Shown here: in pieces, positions 8,901 to 17,590 of the stretch
How positions within the stretch are numbered: the first letter of the stretch is position 1
How the letters are laid out: each line of letters opens with the position of its first letter
From: Gammaproteobacteria bacterium
Lineage (GTDB): Bacteria; Pseudomonadota; Gammaproteobacteria; Nevskiales; Nevskiaceae
Length of the DNA: 64,000 bases
Assembly: GCA_026398815.1 (NCBI GenBank)
Contig: JAPLSA010000017.1
Location: 434,001 to 498,000 of the forward strand
Direction of reading: 5' to 3'
Program-made: the position numbers and the translations under genes
The notes under the pieces: generated by a model
Databases searched by the model: none
Told to the model about the DNA's origin: nothing
What the model saw: only the letters and a program-made list of their open reading frames with translations

Positions 8901-9229
8901 TAGCTGGTCACGCAGGTATTGGTCAGACGTTTTAGAGAGAATGAAGCTATGGATGCTGTCTGGTTGACGTGCTGGCCGCGGCGCCCCGGATGGATGTTGG
9001 ATGAGGTTTTCCATTGGTCACGTGCACGGTGAGCAAACCGGTGACTTGATCCTTTGCACCCTATTCAATAGCAGTCAATTCAGAAAAGCAGGAAAGCAAG
9101 GATCGGTGGTAGTGCTGCCGCGAGAAGCCCCAACGGTTTGCGCACCTTGAGAATCGGGAAGCACGCGTGTTGGGCCCGTTGGCGATCACGGTGAGATCAC
9201 TGCCCATTCGATCGCAGGGCTGACTTACG
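8901..9229. other. non-coding stretch inside the element, nothing recognised
   Basis: About 330 bases between the left-end repeats and the arsA stop. It is less GC-rich than its surroundings. I found no convincing coding frame, RNA or terminator. It could be remnant DNA from assembly of the element. Confidence 0.4.
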
Positions 9230-11221
9230 TCAGGACTCCAAAACCCGCGAGAGCCCTCGAAGTCCGACCGGCGCCTCCTTCATCCACGGTACGACGAAGG
9301 TTCGCTGCGACAGTCCCGCCGTCAGCCGCGCCATCTGCCGACGTTCGCCTTCCAGCCTGGCTTTCAGCAGCGGATCGCGTGTTTCGGATGCGAGCAGGGA
9401 CTTGTTGACGACCCAAGCATACGGCTCGATGCGCGCGCGCCGCAGGTCATCCTGCAGTGCCGCCGCCTGAGACACCGGCGTGACCTCGGGAAGCGTGACC
9501 AGAATGATCCGGGTGTAGTTCGCATCCTGTAGCCGCATCAGCGGTGTGACGACGTGTGCCGCGCCGCGCCCCTCGAACTCCCGCGTCATCTGCCGGTGAT
9601 AGGCGCCGGTCGCATCGATCAGCAGCAGCGAGTGACCGGTCGGCGCGGTATCGAGCACGACGAAGGCACTGCGCGCTTCCGCGACCGTGCGCGAGAACGC
9701 ATGGAACACCGCGACTTCCTCGGTGCAGGGCGACTGCAGATCCTCCAGCAGCAGCGCCTGCTCCTGTGCGTCGAGGTTCGGCGACCGTGCGGCCATGATC
9801 TTGTCGATGTAGCGCTGCGTTTCCAGCTTGGGGTCGATGCGGTCCACCTTGAGCCCGGGCAACTCCCCGTCCAGCGTCATCGCCAGATGTGCGGCGGGAT
9901 CGGTGGTGCTGAGGTGCACCGCGTGACCACGGCGAACCAGGCCGATCGCGACGGCAACGGCGATCGTGGTCTTGCCCACACCACCCTTGCCCATGACCAT
10001 GACGAGGCCGCGCCCGCTGGCGGCGAGTTGATCGACGAGCGTTTCGAGGTGGTCGAACGTCGGGGCCGGCATATCGACTGCCGGTGCGTGGTCCGCCAGC
10101 GGCACATCACCGAGCAAGGCGCGTAGTGCCGGCAGCCCTACGGTGTCGAAGGCACGCAGCGGCACCACGCTCTGCGGCAGTGTGCGGAGCGCTGCCGGCA
10201 TGTTCTGGATTGCCTCCTGGCCCAGCGCCTCGATGGCCTGGGCAACGCCGTCGTCCGGATCGCTGGCCCTGAACACGCCGTTGATCACGAGACGCTGGTT
10301 GTCCAGGCCGAGCACCCGCAGTTCGTCCGACGTTCGCGACGCCTCTGCCAGCGCGCTGCGCTCCGCCCGCGCAACCAGAACCACGGTGGTCTGCGTCGGA
10401 TCGCGTAATGCAGCCAGCGCCGCATTGAAGCGCTCCTCCTGCATCTTCAGACCGGAGTGTGGGCCGAGGCACGACGCACCGCGGTCGTTGTCCTTGAGAA
10501 AGCCGCTCCAGGCTTTCGGCAGGCTCAACAGGCGCAGGGTGTGCCCGGTCGGCGCCGTATCGAACACGATGTGGTCGTAGGCAGCGGCGCGGTCGGCCAG
10601 CAGGTTCGAGAACTCGTCGAACGACGCGATCTCGGTGGTGCAGGCGCCGGAAAGCTGCTCGCGCACTTCGGCCAGATCTGCCTCGCTGGCCTCCGGCCCC
10701 ATCTGCGCGAGCACGCGCTGCCGATAGCTTTCAGCGGCAACGTCGGGATCGATGTTGAGCACTGACATTCCCGGGACACCCGGTACCCGCGTGGCGGTGT
10801 TGCTCAAGGTCACGCCGAGCATTTCATCGAGGTTCGAGGCGGCATCCGTGCTGACCAGCAGCACACGCCGACCGGAGTCGGCCAAGCCGATGGCTGCCGC
10901 CGTCGACAGCGAGGTCTTGCCGACACCGCCCTTGCCGGTGAAAAACAGATGGCGCGTCGGATTCGGCAGCAGTTCGATACGACTTTGCGCAGACAGGATC
11001 AGCGTTGCGATCTCCGGAGCGGTCAGCACTCGGCCGACGGAGACGACCTTGTCGTCGATGGCCAGCCCCGGAGTCAGGTGCACGCCATGCGCCACGATCT
11101 GCGCGTGGTCGGTGACCTTCACGATCTCGGCGCTCTGGCCGAGCGCGGATAGCGCGGCGCGCGCGTTCTCAGTCAGCGCGACGCATCGCGAGCACCCGGA
11201 GCCGAGAATCTTGATCTGCAC
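9230..11221 (-). CDS. arsA: ArsA arsenite-efflux ATPase with an N-terminal CxxC redox domain
   Basis: ArsA couples ATP hydrolysis to As(III) extrusion through ArsB/Acr3. This 663-aa protein has two P-loop halves: Walker A FFTGKGGVGKTS near residue 97 and MVMGKGGVGKTT near 408. The three metal-site cysteines of ArsA are present (LSGACTTEIASF, ASCLGPHSGLK, LQSPCTEEVAVF), as are the two DTAPTGH motifs. Unusually, about 80 residues are added at the N-terminus beginning MQIKILGSGCSRC, resembling small thioredoxin/glutaredoxin-like disulfide proteins (C10, C13). No arsD chaperone gene is present, so this domain may deliver or reduce arsenic; that is inference. Start is GTG with an AGGAG eight bases upstream. 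Last gene of the ars operon. Confidence 0.93.
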   Translation of the reverse strand: MQIKILGSGCSRCVALTENARAALSALGQSAEIVKVTDHAQIVAHGVHLTPGLAIDDKVVSVGRVLTAPEIATLILSAQSRIELLPNPTRHLFFTGKGGVGKTSLSTAAAIGLADSGRRVLLVSTDAASNLDEMLGVTLSNTATRVPGVPGMSVLNIDPDVAAESYRQRVLAQMGPEASEADLAEVREQLSGACTTEIASFDEFSNLLADRAAAYDHIVFDTAPTGHTLRLLSLPKAWSGFLKDNDRGASCLGPHSGLKMQEERFNAALAALRDPTQTTVVLVARAERSALAEASRTSDELRVLGLDNQRLVINGVFRASDPDDGVAQAIEALGQEAIQNMPAALRTLPQSVVPLRAFDTVGLPALRALLGDVPLADHAPAVDMPAPTFDHLETLVDQLAASGRGLVMVMGKGGVGKTTIAVAVAIGLVRRGHAVHLSTTDPAAHLAMTLDGELPGLKVDRIDPKLETQRYIDKIMAARSPNLDAQEQALLLEDLQSPCTEEVAVFHAFSRTVAEARSAFVVLDTAPTGHSLLLIDATGAYHRQMTREFEGRGAAHVVTPLMRLQDANYTRIILVTLPEVTPVSQAAALQDDLRRARIEPYAWVVNKSLLASETRDPLLKARLEGERRQMARLTAGLSQRTFVVPWMKEAPVGLRGLSRVLES

Positions 11222-11320
11222 GATGTGTCTCCTGAGGAAGTGCTTGCGCGCGACGTGGAGGCACGAGCGCGAGGCAGTTCAGAAGTTAGTCGATGCAGGC
11301 CATGTGCAAACTGACCCAAG

Positions 11321-12061
11321 TCAAAGGGCGCGCTGGTTGACCCGCTTCGACAGCGCTTCAGCCGACTCGCGACGTTCGCTGTAGCGGTCGACCAGGTACG
11401 GCGAGAGGTCGCGGGTCAGGAGCGTGAATTTCACCAGCTCTTCCATCACGTCGACCACGCGCTCGTAGTAGCTCGACGGCTTCATCCGGTCGTTCTCGTC
11501 AAACTCCAGGAATGCCTTCGCGACCGACGACTGGTTCGGGATCGTGATCATCCGCATCCAGCGGCCAAGCACGCGCATCTGGTTCACGGCGTTGAACGAC
11601 TGGGAGCCGCCGCTGACCTCCATCACGGCCAGCGTCTTGCCCTGCGTAGGCCTTACTGCGCCTACTGAGAGCGGAATCCAGTCGATCTGCGCCTTCAGGA
11701 TTCCGGTCATCGCGCCGTGGCGCTCGGGTGAGGTCCAGACCATCCCCTCGGACCAGGCCGCCAGCTCGCGCAGTTCCTGCACCTTCGGATGAGCCTCCGG
11801 CGCGCCGTCCGGCAGCGGCAGGCCGGTCGGATCGAAGACGCGGGTTTCTGCGCCCATCGCGCGCAGAAGTCGCTCCGCTTCAAAAGTCAGCAGGCGACTG
11901 AACGAGCGCTGCCGCAGTGATCCGTAGAGCAGCAGGATGCGCGGCGGATGTGTCGAATGGCGGGTCAGCGTCAGCGCCGCCTGTGTCGGGACTGCAAACA
12001 GCGCGGGATCGACGTTCGGCAGGTCGTGAATATCAGCGGACACGGCGCCCTTCGGCATCAA
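11321..12061 (-). CDS. arsH: ArsH, NADPH-dependent FMN organoarsenical oxidase
   Basis: ArsH oxidises trivalent methyl- and aryl-arsenicals to less toxic pentavalent forms. The 246-aa protein is a flavodoxin-like NADPH:FMN reductase. It has the phosphate-binding loop [14 protein letters not shown] near residue 46, the [10 protein letters not shown] loop and [23 protein letters not shown], all characteristic of ArsH. Its start overlaps the upstream glutaredoxin-type arsC by 29 bp. A gap of about 100 bp separates it from arsA. Confidence 0.93.
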   Translation of the reverse strand: MMPKGAVSADIHDLPNVDPALFAVPTQAALTLTRHSTHPPRILLLYGSLRQRSFSRLLTFEAERLLRAMGAETRVFDPTGLPLPDGAPEAHPKVQELRELAAWSEGMVWTSPERHGAMTGILKAQIDWIPLSVGAVRPTQGKTLAVMEVSGGSQSFNAVNQMRVLGRWMRMITIPNQSSVAKAFLEFDENDRMKPSSYYERVVDVMEELVKFTLLTRDLSPYLVDRYSERRESAEALSKRVNQRAL

Positions 12062-12467
12062 TCACGACTTCGCCGTCTTCCTTGGTGAATGCTCCCTGCT
12101 GCGCCGACAGCAGATCGAGCACGGCCTCGGAAGGCCGGCACAGGCGTGTGCCGCGATCGCTCACGACGATCGGGCGATTGATCAGGATCGGGTGCTCCAG
12201 CATGAAGCCGATCAACTCCTCGTCCGACCACTTCGGGTCATCGAGGCCCAGCTCGGCATACGGGGTTCCCTTGTCGCGCATCACCTCGCGCACCGGCATG
12301 CCCATCGCGGCGATCAGGCTCTGTAGCGTTGCGCGATCCGGCGGCGTCTTGAGGTACTCGATGACGGTCGGCTCGATGCCGGCGTTGCGGATCATTGCCA
12401 GCGTGTTGCGCGAGGTACCGCAGGCCGGGTTATGGAAAATCGTGACGGTCATGGATGCGTTAGTCAT
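12033..12467 (-). CDS. arsC: ArsC, glutaredoxin-dependent arsenate reductase
   Basis: Reduces As(V) to As(III) with glutathione and glutaredoxin in the cytoplasm. The 144-aa protein has the catalytic loop [12 protein letters not shown] (Cys near residue 15), the conserved arginine in [10 protein letters not shown] and the following R in LCRPSEAV. This class is unrelated to the two low-molecular-weight-phosphatase-type reductases in the same operon. Translation starts two bases after the ArsC-VOC fusion; an internal Met (SMTVTIF) 15 bases later is an alternative start. Confidence 0.93.
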   Translation of the reverse strand: MTNASMTVTIFHNPACGTSRNTLAMIRNAGIEPTVIEYLKTPPDRATLQSLIAAMGMPVREVMRDKGTPYAELGLDDPKWSDEELIGFMLEHPILINRPIVVSDRGTRLCRPSEAVLDLLSAQQGAFTKEDGEVVIDAEGRRVR

Positions 12468-12469
12468 GT

Positions 12470-13327
12470 TCAGGCGAGGAACACCGGCTGCTCGTCGGCC
12501 GGCTTTTCGGCCAGCTCCGCGGCGGTCAGACGCGCGTAGATCTCGATCAGGTTGCCATCAGGATCGGTCAGCCACAGCTCGTGCAGCGGCGTGCCCTTCC
12601 AGGTCGTGCGCGGTGGCTTCTCGATGGCAACGCCCGCAGCCTTCGCGCGATGGAAGGCATCGATCACCGCGGCGCGGCTGTCGACGCCGAGACCCAGGTG
12701 ATAGAGCGTGTCGTGGTTCAGCGCCTTTCCATCGGACACCAACAGCACGAAGTTCAGGTTGAGGTCCGGTCGCACGAAGGTCGCGTAACGGTGCGTCCAT
12801 TCTTTCGGCCAGCCATCGAGGAGCCAGGCGTAGAACGCCGTGCTCCGCGCGAGATCCGAGACCCGGATGCTGCTGTGGAATTCCTGACGGCCAACCGGCC
12901 CGGCCGGAACCTTGCGCAGCGCATCGAGTACCCGAAGGCGCTGCTGAATCTGGTCGCGCGCCGTGCGAAAGGCAGCCAGCGCCTGCGCGTGATCGACCGC
13001 TGGATCGACCCCTGCCGGATCGGTGATCGGCCAGTGCAGGCGCTGCACTTTGCCTGGCAGGATCGGGCAGACCTCGTCGGCGCAGAGCGTCACAACGAGG
13101 TCAAAGCTGCCGGCATCGAGCGAGTCGACCGCCTTCGAATAGTGGCTGCTGATGTCGATACCCAGTTCGCCCATCGCCTCGACCGCGAGCGGGTTGAGGC
13201 GTGACGGCTGCGAACCCGCGCTGACCACTTCGACCTCGCTGCCGAAGACGTGACGGGCCAGGCCCTCTGCCATCTGGCTGCGCGCCGAGTTGGCAACGCA
13301 GAGGAAAAGGATTTTCTTGAGTGTCAT
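12470..13327 (-). CDS. LMW-phosphatase-type ArsC fused to a VOC (glyoxalase/ArsI-like) domain
   Basis: A 285-aa two-domain protein. Residues 1 to about 137 form an arsenate reductase of the low-molecular-weight tyrosine phosphatase fold: P-loop [11 protein letters not shown] and resolving-cysteine region TLCADEVCP. From about residue 150 a vicinal-oxygen-chelate domain follows, with candidate metal ligands His (QEFHSSIRV), His (LYHLGLGV) and Glu (NLIEIYA). This resembles ArsI/CadI proteins, but their vicinal cysteine pair is absent and the domain has no cysteine at all, so C-As lyase activity is doubtful. The ATG at 13327 overlaps the acr3 stop as ATGA; the long frame upstream is a shadow of acr3. 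Confidence 0.88.
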   Translation of the reverse strand: MTLKKILFLCVANSARSQMAEGLARHVFGSEVEVVSAGSQPSRLNPLAVEAMGELGIDISSHYSKAVDSLDAGSFDLVVTLCADEVCPILPGKVQRLHWPITDPAGVDPAVDHAQALAAFRTARDQIQQRLRVLDALRKVPAGPVGRQEFHSSIRVSDLARSTAFYAWLLDGWPKEWTHRYATFVRPDLNLNFVLLVSDGKALNHDTLYHLGLGVDSRAAVIDAFHRAKAAGVAIEKPPRTTWKGTPLHELWLTDPDGNLIEIYARLTAAELAEKPADEQPVFLA

Positions 13328-14367
13328 GATTTGGCCTGCGCGAGCGACTTGCGCTCGTACCAGTGTTGGGAAGCGTTGACGATCTTCACGACCGAGAGCA
13401 TCACCGGCACTTCGATGAGCACACCGACGACGGTGGCCAGCGCGGCGCCGGACTTGAAGCCAAACAGGCTGATCGCCGCGGCGACCGCCAGCTCGAAGAA
13501 GTTGCTGGCTCCGATCAGGGCCGAGGGTCCGGCCACGCAATGTGCTTCGCCGGTTGCGCGATTGAGCAGGTAGGCGGCGCCCGAGTTGAAGTAAACCTGG
13601 ATCAGGATCGGCACCGCGAGCAGGGCGATGACCAGCGGCTGCTCGATAATCTGCTGGCCTTGGAAGCCGAACAGCAGTACCAGGGTGGTCAGCAGCGAGA
13701 CCAGCGACAACGGCTGCAAGGTGCCGAGCAGGCGAGTGATCGCCGCCTCGCCATCCTTCGCGAGCAGGGCGCGCCGAAGCAGTTGCGATACGATCACCGG
13801 CACGACGATGTACAGGCCGACCGACAGCAGCAAGGTGGCCCAGGGCACGGTGATCGCCGACAGCCCGAGTAGAAGGCCAACGATCGGTGCGAAGGCAACG
13901 ACCATGATCGCGTCGTTCAGCGCGACCTGGCTCAGGGTGAAATGCGGCTCGCCGCGGCACAGATTGCTCCAGACGAAGACCATCGCCGTGCAGGGCGCGG
14001 CGGCAAGCAGGATCAGCCCTGCGATGTAGGAGTCGATCTGCTCCGCCGGCAGGTACGGCCTGAACCAGTGGCCGATGAACAACCAGGCCAGAGCCGCCAT
14101 CGAGAACGGCTTCACCGCCCAGTTGATGAACAGCGTGACGCCGATGCCGCGCCAGTGATCCTTGACCCGGCTGAGCGCACCAAAGTCGATCTTGATCAGC
14201 ATCGGAATGATCATCAGCCAGATCAGGCCGGCGACCGGCAGGTTGACCTTGGCGATCTCAGCGGTGCCGATGGTCTGGAACACGCCAGGCAGCAGATGCC
14301 CGAGGGTGATGCCGACGACGATGCAGACGGCGACCCAGAGGGTCAGGTAACGCTCGAAAACGGACAT
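13324..14367 (-). CDS. acr3: Acr3, arsenite efflux transporter
   Basis: Inner-membrane carrier of the BART superfamily that exports As(III), alone or with ArsA. The 347-aa protein begins [19 protein letters not shown] and has about ten hydrophobic segments. The hallmark [19 protein letters not shown] contains the conserved transport cysteine; another family signature is the later [17 protein letters not shown]. The ATG at 14367 is chosen because upstream sequence reads through arsC in the wrong frame. It overlaps the downstream arsC-VOC start by four bases. Confidence 0.95.
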   Translation of the reverse strand: MSVFERYLTLWVAVCIVVGITLGHLLPGVFQTIGTAEIAKVNLPVAGLIWLMIIPMLIKIDFGALSRVKDHWRGIGVTLFINWAVKPFSMAALAWLFIGHWFRPYLPAEQIDSYIAGLILLAAAPCTAMVFVWSNLCRGEPHFTLSQVALNDAIMVVAFAPIVGLLLGLSAITVPWATLLLSVGLYIVVPVIVSQLLRRALLAKDGEAAITRLLGTLQPLSLVSLLTTLVLLFGFQGQQIIEQPLVIALLAVPILIQVYFNSGAAYLLNRATGEAHCVAGPSALIGASNFFELAVAAAISLFGFKSGAALATVVGVLIEVPVMLSVVKIVNASQHWYERKSLAQAKS

Positions 14368-14390
14368 GGGATCGAATCGATGGGAACTTG

Positions 14391-14888
14391 TTACTGCCGG
14401 GCGATATTCGAAACGCTGGTCTGGAGCGCCATGCGGTCCAGCTTGTCGAACGGCAGGCTTGCAAACAGCTCGATCCGGCGGCGCAGCACCATGAAGGTGT
14501 CGGCGAAGGCGCGCATCTTGTCGATATCCGAGCCTTCTATTGCGGCCGGGTCCGGCATGCCCCAGTGTGCGGTCATCGGCTGGCCGGGCCAGAACGGGCA
14601 CTGCTCGCCGGCCGCCTGATCGCAGACCGTGAATACGAAATCGAGCGGAGGTGCGCCTGGCGTCGAGAACTCATCCCAGCTCTTGCTGCGCAAGCCTTCT
14701 GTCGCGATCTGGCTTCTCTGCAGAAGCGCGAGCGCATAGGGATTGACCTCGCCCTTGGGATGGCTGCCGGCGCTGTAGCCTCGGAACTTGCCCCGGCTGA
14801 TTGCCAGATTGTTGATGGCGGCTTCCGCAAGGATCGACCGCGCAGAGTTTCCCGTGCAGAGAAAGAGGACGTTGAGGACTCGGCTCAT
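14391..14888 (-). CDS. arsC: ArsC, low-molecular-weight-phosphatase-type arsenate reductase
   Basis: The 165-aa protein has the P-loop FLCTGNSARSI with nucleophilic Cys near residue 11 and the redox cysteines in CDQAAGEQCPFWPG, typical of the stand-alone ArsC beside arsR in many proteobacteria. It reduces As(V) using the thioredoxin or glutathione system. The ATG at 14888 overlaps the arsR stop as ATGA, implying coupled translation. It is the first of three arsenate-reductase domains in the operon. Confidence 0.93.
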   Translation of the reverse strand: MSRVLNVLFLCTGNSARSILAEAAINNLAISRGKFRGYSAGSHPKGEVNPYALALLQRSQIATEGLRSKSWDEFSTPGAPPLDFVFTVCDQAAGEQCPFWPGQPMTAHWGMPDPAAIEGSDIDKMRAFADTFMVLRRRIELFASLPFDKLDRMALQTSVSNIARQ

Positions 14889-15238
14889 GCGGAAACTCTC
14901 TTGGTAGATTTGGCTGATTTCTTCGGGACGCAGGGCGCATCGCAAGCCTCTGGCTGGCCGCGACAGCAGTTCTCGGTGAGGTAGCCGATCAACTCGTTCA
15001 TCGCCTGGTAATTCGCGAAGTACCAGATGAATCGGCTCTCTTGGCGGCTGCCCAGCAAGCCCGAGCGGCTCAGTTCCTTCAGGTGGAAGGACAGCGTGGC
15101 AGCCGGAATTTCCAGTGCCTCACCGATGCGGCCGACCGTCATTCCCTCGGGTCCGGCCTGAACCAGCAGGCGGAAGATCGAGAGCCGGGTTTCCTGCGCA
15201 AGCGCGGCCAGCGCGCCGATAGCGATCTGTGTATCCAT
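14885..15238 (-). CDS. arsR: ArsR, arsenite-responsive repressor
   Basis: ArsR/SmtB-family winged-helix repressor released from DNA by As(III). The 117-aa protein has the helix-turn-helix around residues 33-60 (IPAATLSFHLKELSRSGL). The ELCVCD-type site of plasmid R773 ArsR is absent. A C-terminal cluster C91-C92, C99, C103 is present instead, close in layout to the C-terminal As site described for Acidithiobacillus ArsR. It heads the minus-strand ars operon and is divergent from the AhpD-like and sigma-factor genes. A candidate operator palindrome lies immediately upstream of its start. Confidence 0.93.
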   Translation of the reverse strand: MDTQIAIGALAALAQETRLSIFRLLVQAGPEGMTVGRIGEALEIPAATLSFHLKELSRSGLLGSRQESRFIWYFANYQAMNELIGYLTENCCRGQPEACDAPCVPKKSAKSTKRVSA

Positions 15239-15240
15239 GC

Positions 15241-15273
15241 TTCCACGATGATGGAATCATAGAATACTGTCAA
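15241..15273 (-). promoter_or_regulatory. candidate arsR promoter/operator
   Basis: Overlapping inverted repeats TTCCA-N6-TGGAA (15241-15256) and ATGAT-GGA-ATCAT (15248-15260) lie within 25 bp of the arsR ATG. A consensus -35 TTGACA (minus strand, 15273-15268) precedes them; the matching -10 is poor. Repressor-type dyads overlapping the promoter fit ArsR autoregulation. The call is tentative. Confidence 0.4.
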
Positions 15274-15381
15274 GGCAGGCGCTGACCCGAAACGAATCCC
15301 GCGAGGTGTATCCCTTGGCTCGCCGATTCCGTCTCAGTCAGTGAGGCCGGCATTTCGTCGAGCCACCCGAAGGAGATTTCC

Positions 15382-15747
15382 ATGAGCGAACTATCTGCCC
15401 GCGACCGTGCCCTGGTGGGCCTCGGTGCTGCGCTGGCCAGCAACTGCATCCCCTGCGTCGAGCATCACTTGCCGAACGCCCGCAAGGCCGGTCTCACCGA
15501 CGACGAGATCCAGCAGGCGCTGAGTTTGGCCGATACGATTCGGCAGGTGCCGGCGCGGCGCGTGCTGACCCGCGCAACCGAACTGCTGGCAGTCCCGGCC
15601 GTCGCCGGTGAAGCAGCGCCGACCTGCTGCATGCTCGATGCGAAGCCGGTCGACCAGACTCTGGATGCGATGGCGGCGACCATGACCAAGGCGGCATCGG
15701 CCTGCTCGCCGGGCGCTGGTGCCAAGCAGTCCTCGGGCTGCTGCTGA
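15382..15747 (+). CDS. AhpD/carboxymuconolactone-decarboxylase-like protein with Cys-rich tail
   Basis: A 121-aa protein with the AhpD-type active-site motif SNCIPCVEHH (C22, C25, His) in an all-helical CMD domain up to about residue 70. The tail carries three more cysteine clusters (PTCCMLD, SACSPG, terminal SGCC), suggesting metal or arsenic binding. AhpD-like proteins act as disulfide reductases or peroxidases. It has a good AGGAG ribosome-binding site, is divergent from arsR and lies 11 bp before an ECF sigma factor, so the two are probably an operon sharing the ars control region. The exact function is unknown. Confidence 0.8.
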   Translation: MSELSARDRALVGLGAALASNCIPCVEHHLPNARKAGLTDDEIQQALSLADTIRQVPARRVLTRATELLAVPAVAGEAAPTCCMLDAKPVDQTLDAMAATMTKAASACSPGAGAKQSSGCC

Positions 15748-15758
15748 TCCCGACGCCG

Positions 15759-16346
15759 ATGGTCACCGACGCAGACCCCATCGTGAACGACCAGGCCCGC
15801 CCGGCTTTCGATCCTACGGCGCGGGAATTGGCGAAGTCGATTCTCGATTTTCTGCAGCGCTATGTCGGCGACCGCGCGACGGCTGAGGATCTGCTGCAGG
15901 AGACCCTGATTCGAATGGATCGGGGTCTCGCCAGCTTCGAGGGGCGGTCATCGCTCAAGACCTGGGCGTTCTCGATCGCCAGCCGGGTGGCGGCGGACTA
16001 TCTCCGTCATCCGGATCGCCGGGCGACGCTGGTCGATCTGGACGCGGCCGACGAGGTGGCCGATCCGACGCTCGATGCGGGTGCGCGCCTGGTGATCGGC
16101 GAGATGAATGACTGCATCCGCAAAACTATCGACAGCCTTCCCGACAGCTATCGGACCGCGCTGATCCTGCACGACCTGGAGGGCATGACGGCCGATCAGG
16201 TGGCCGAGATTGCCGAGTGCTCGCTGGCGACGGCGAAGGTCCGCATCCATCGCGCACGGCAACGGCTGAAGCAGGCGCTGGCGAGTGGTTGCACGTTCTA
16301 CCGCGATGACGAGAGCGTGCTGCGCTGTGATCGCAAACACGGCTGA
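15759..16346 (+). CDS. ECF-type RNA polymerase sigma factor with C-terminal C..C tail
   Basis: A 195-aa sigma-70-family factor. Region 2 is around residues 25-90 (DRATAEDLLQETLIRM, SSLKTWAFSIASRVAADYLR). Region 4 is around 118-175 (DSLPDSYRTALILHDLEGMTADQVAEI...TAKVRIHRARQRLK). The tail GCTFYRDDESVLRCDRK holds two cysteines that could bind a metal or metalloid. No anti-sigma gene is adjacent. The partner gene upstream is the Cys-tailed AhpD-like protein. Inference: it may be a redox- or arsenic-responsive sigma factor controlling itself and its neighbour. Confidence 0.88.
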   Translation: MVTDADPIVNDQARPAFDPTARELAKSILDFLQRYVGDRATAEDLLQETLIRMDRGLASFEGRSSLKTWAFSIASRVAADYLRHPDRRATLVDLDAADEVADPTLDAGARLVIGEMNDCIRKTIDSLPDSYRTALILHDLEGMTADQVAEIAECSLATAKVRIHRARQRLKQALASGCTFYRDDESVLRCDRKHG

Positions 16347-16485
16347 GCGTGCCACGTCGGCCTCAACAGCTCATGGGAACAACCATGAACATCATGATTC
16401 GGCTCGTCGCCTTGGTGTTTGAACCCGCTGTCGGGAGATCCCGAAAAGGAAGAAGTTGCCGCCGGAACCGCCACTTATACCCAGA

Positions 16486-17103
16486 TCACGCGTCATGGTC
16501 GCCGCATTCAAGCTCCTTGCGGCGCCTGAGTAGCCACGGCTTCACGTACAGCCAATGCAGCGCAACGCAGAACCCGAGTAATACCAGGAGGGCGAGCGTC
16601 AGCTTGATTGCCTTGGTCGGCGTGGTGAACAGATTGGGCCAAGCAGCGAGCAGTAGCGCGAGAAACAAAATGCCGAAGACGGCGATCTGTACGCTGCCCC
16701 AAAGTGCGATCCAAGGACTGGCGGTGAGCATTACGCCAAACGGAGTCCTGCGCAGATTGCCCGTGTGTTGGAACAGCTTGATCTCGGCGTCGGTCAGGTC
16801 GTAGCGCTTCTTCAACTCGATCAGCCCGATCCGGTCCCGGCGATTCCAGCGGAAGCCCGGCCCGAAGCGGCGGCGGAACTTGTCCTCGTTGCGGATCACT
16901 TCAACATCGGAATACTCGCCGTCTGCCGGCTCGGACTGCGCGAGAATCCGCCGTAGCTCTTCCAGCCGCGGATCGAGCTGCTCTGTCGCCTTGGGCGGCT
17001 TCTCCGGGCGCAGCGGTACTACCGTGCTGCCGGAATCCGGAGATGCGATTTCGCTCCTCGCCTCACCTCTTCCGGTCAGGTCGTCCCCGTTGCGGTCGTC
17101 CAC
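16486..17103 (-). CDS. unknown protein with two C-terminal membrane segments
   Basis: I do not recognise this 205-aa protein. The N-terminal half (about 1-120) is hydrophilic, with an Asp/Glu/Arg-rich segment and a motif RYDLTDAEIKLFQHTGNL. Two hydrophobic stretches follow at about 128-155 and 165-190, ending in a basic, probably cytoplasmic tail. It starts four bases after the stop of the upstream XRE regulator, so they form an operon. The arrangement is like accessory genes beside phage-type repressors; no function can be assigned. Confidence 0.65.
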   Translation of the reverse strand: MDDRNGDDLTGRGEARSEIASPDSGSTVVPLRPEKPPKATEQLDPRLEELRRILAQSEPADGEYSDVEVIRNEDKFRRRFGPGFRWNRRDRIGLIELKKRYDLTDAEIKLFQHTGNLRRTPFGVMLTASPWIALWGSVQIAVFGILFLALLLAAWPNLFTTPTKAIKLTLALLVLLGFCVALHWLYVKPWLLRRRKELECGDHDA

Positions 17104-17107
17104 CGAC

Positions 17108-17545
17108 TCAGGCCGCTACCGACAGCATCTCGCGCAGGTGCGTCGTGTCGATCTCGCCTTTGGTGATGCAATGCTCGTAGCCCAGCCGGATCACCCGTGC
17201 CTTCTTGTCGGGTTTCAGCGTGCGACGGTGCTTGGTCAGCCACTCCTCGATGAGGCGGATGACGCCCTCCATCAAATCCATATCGAGGACGCGACGACCC
17301 ACCAGAACCGGATCTTCACCGGGACCCGTGAGCTGCCACAGCGGATCGATTCGGAACGTGTCGCAAAGCGATTTGAACAACGCAGTGGGCATCTCCCGCT
17401 CGCCGCGCTCGTAATTGGCGTAGGCCCGCAGGGACAGCCCCAGCTTTTCTGCGAAATCCGCTTGCGTGAGCCCGCTGGCGACCCGGATGGCCATCAACCG
17501 GCGCCCCATGACGACGTTGTCGTCTTCGTTTGACAACTTACTCAT
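17108..17545 (-). CDS. XRE-family transcriptional regulator (phage-repressor type)
   Basis: A 145-aa protein with an N-terminal Cro/CI helix-turn-helix (about 13-68: MAIRVASGLTQADFAEKLG, LSLRAYANYERGEREMP). The C-terminal region is helical, without the S24 cleavage domain. It is divergent from a Ner-like gene 45 bp away, the layout of the repressor/ner switch in Mu-like phages and related elements. It probably represses its own promoter and the divergent gene. Its target within this element is unknown. Confidence 0.82.
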   Translation of the reverse strand: MSKLSNEDDNVVMGRRLMAIRVASGLTQADFAEKLGLSLRAYANYERGEREMPTALFKSLCDTFRIDPLWQLTGPGEDPVLVGRRVLDMDLMEGVIRLIEEWLTKHRRTLKPDKKARVIRLGYEHCITKGEIDTTHLREMLSVAA

Positions 17546-17590
17546 AACTGCCTATTGTGAGTCTCAGGACTTCTCCTGACGATATCACGC

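Noticed and set aside
16384-16485. Start of a possible gene (MNIMIRLVALVFEPAVG...) after the sigma factor
   Set aside because: The frame soon runs antisense into the membrane-protein gene with unnatural composition. At most it is a truncated remnant at a module junction; too short to call.
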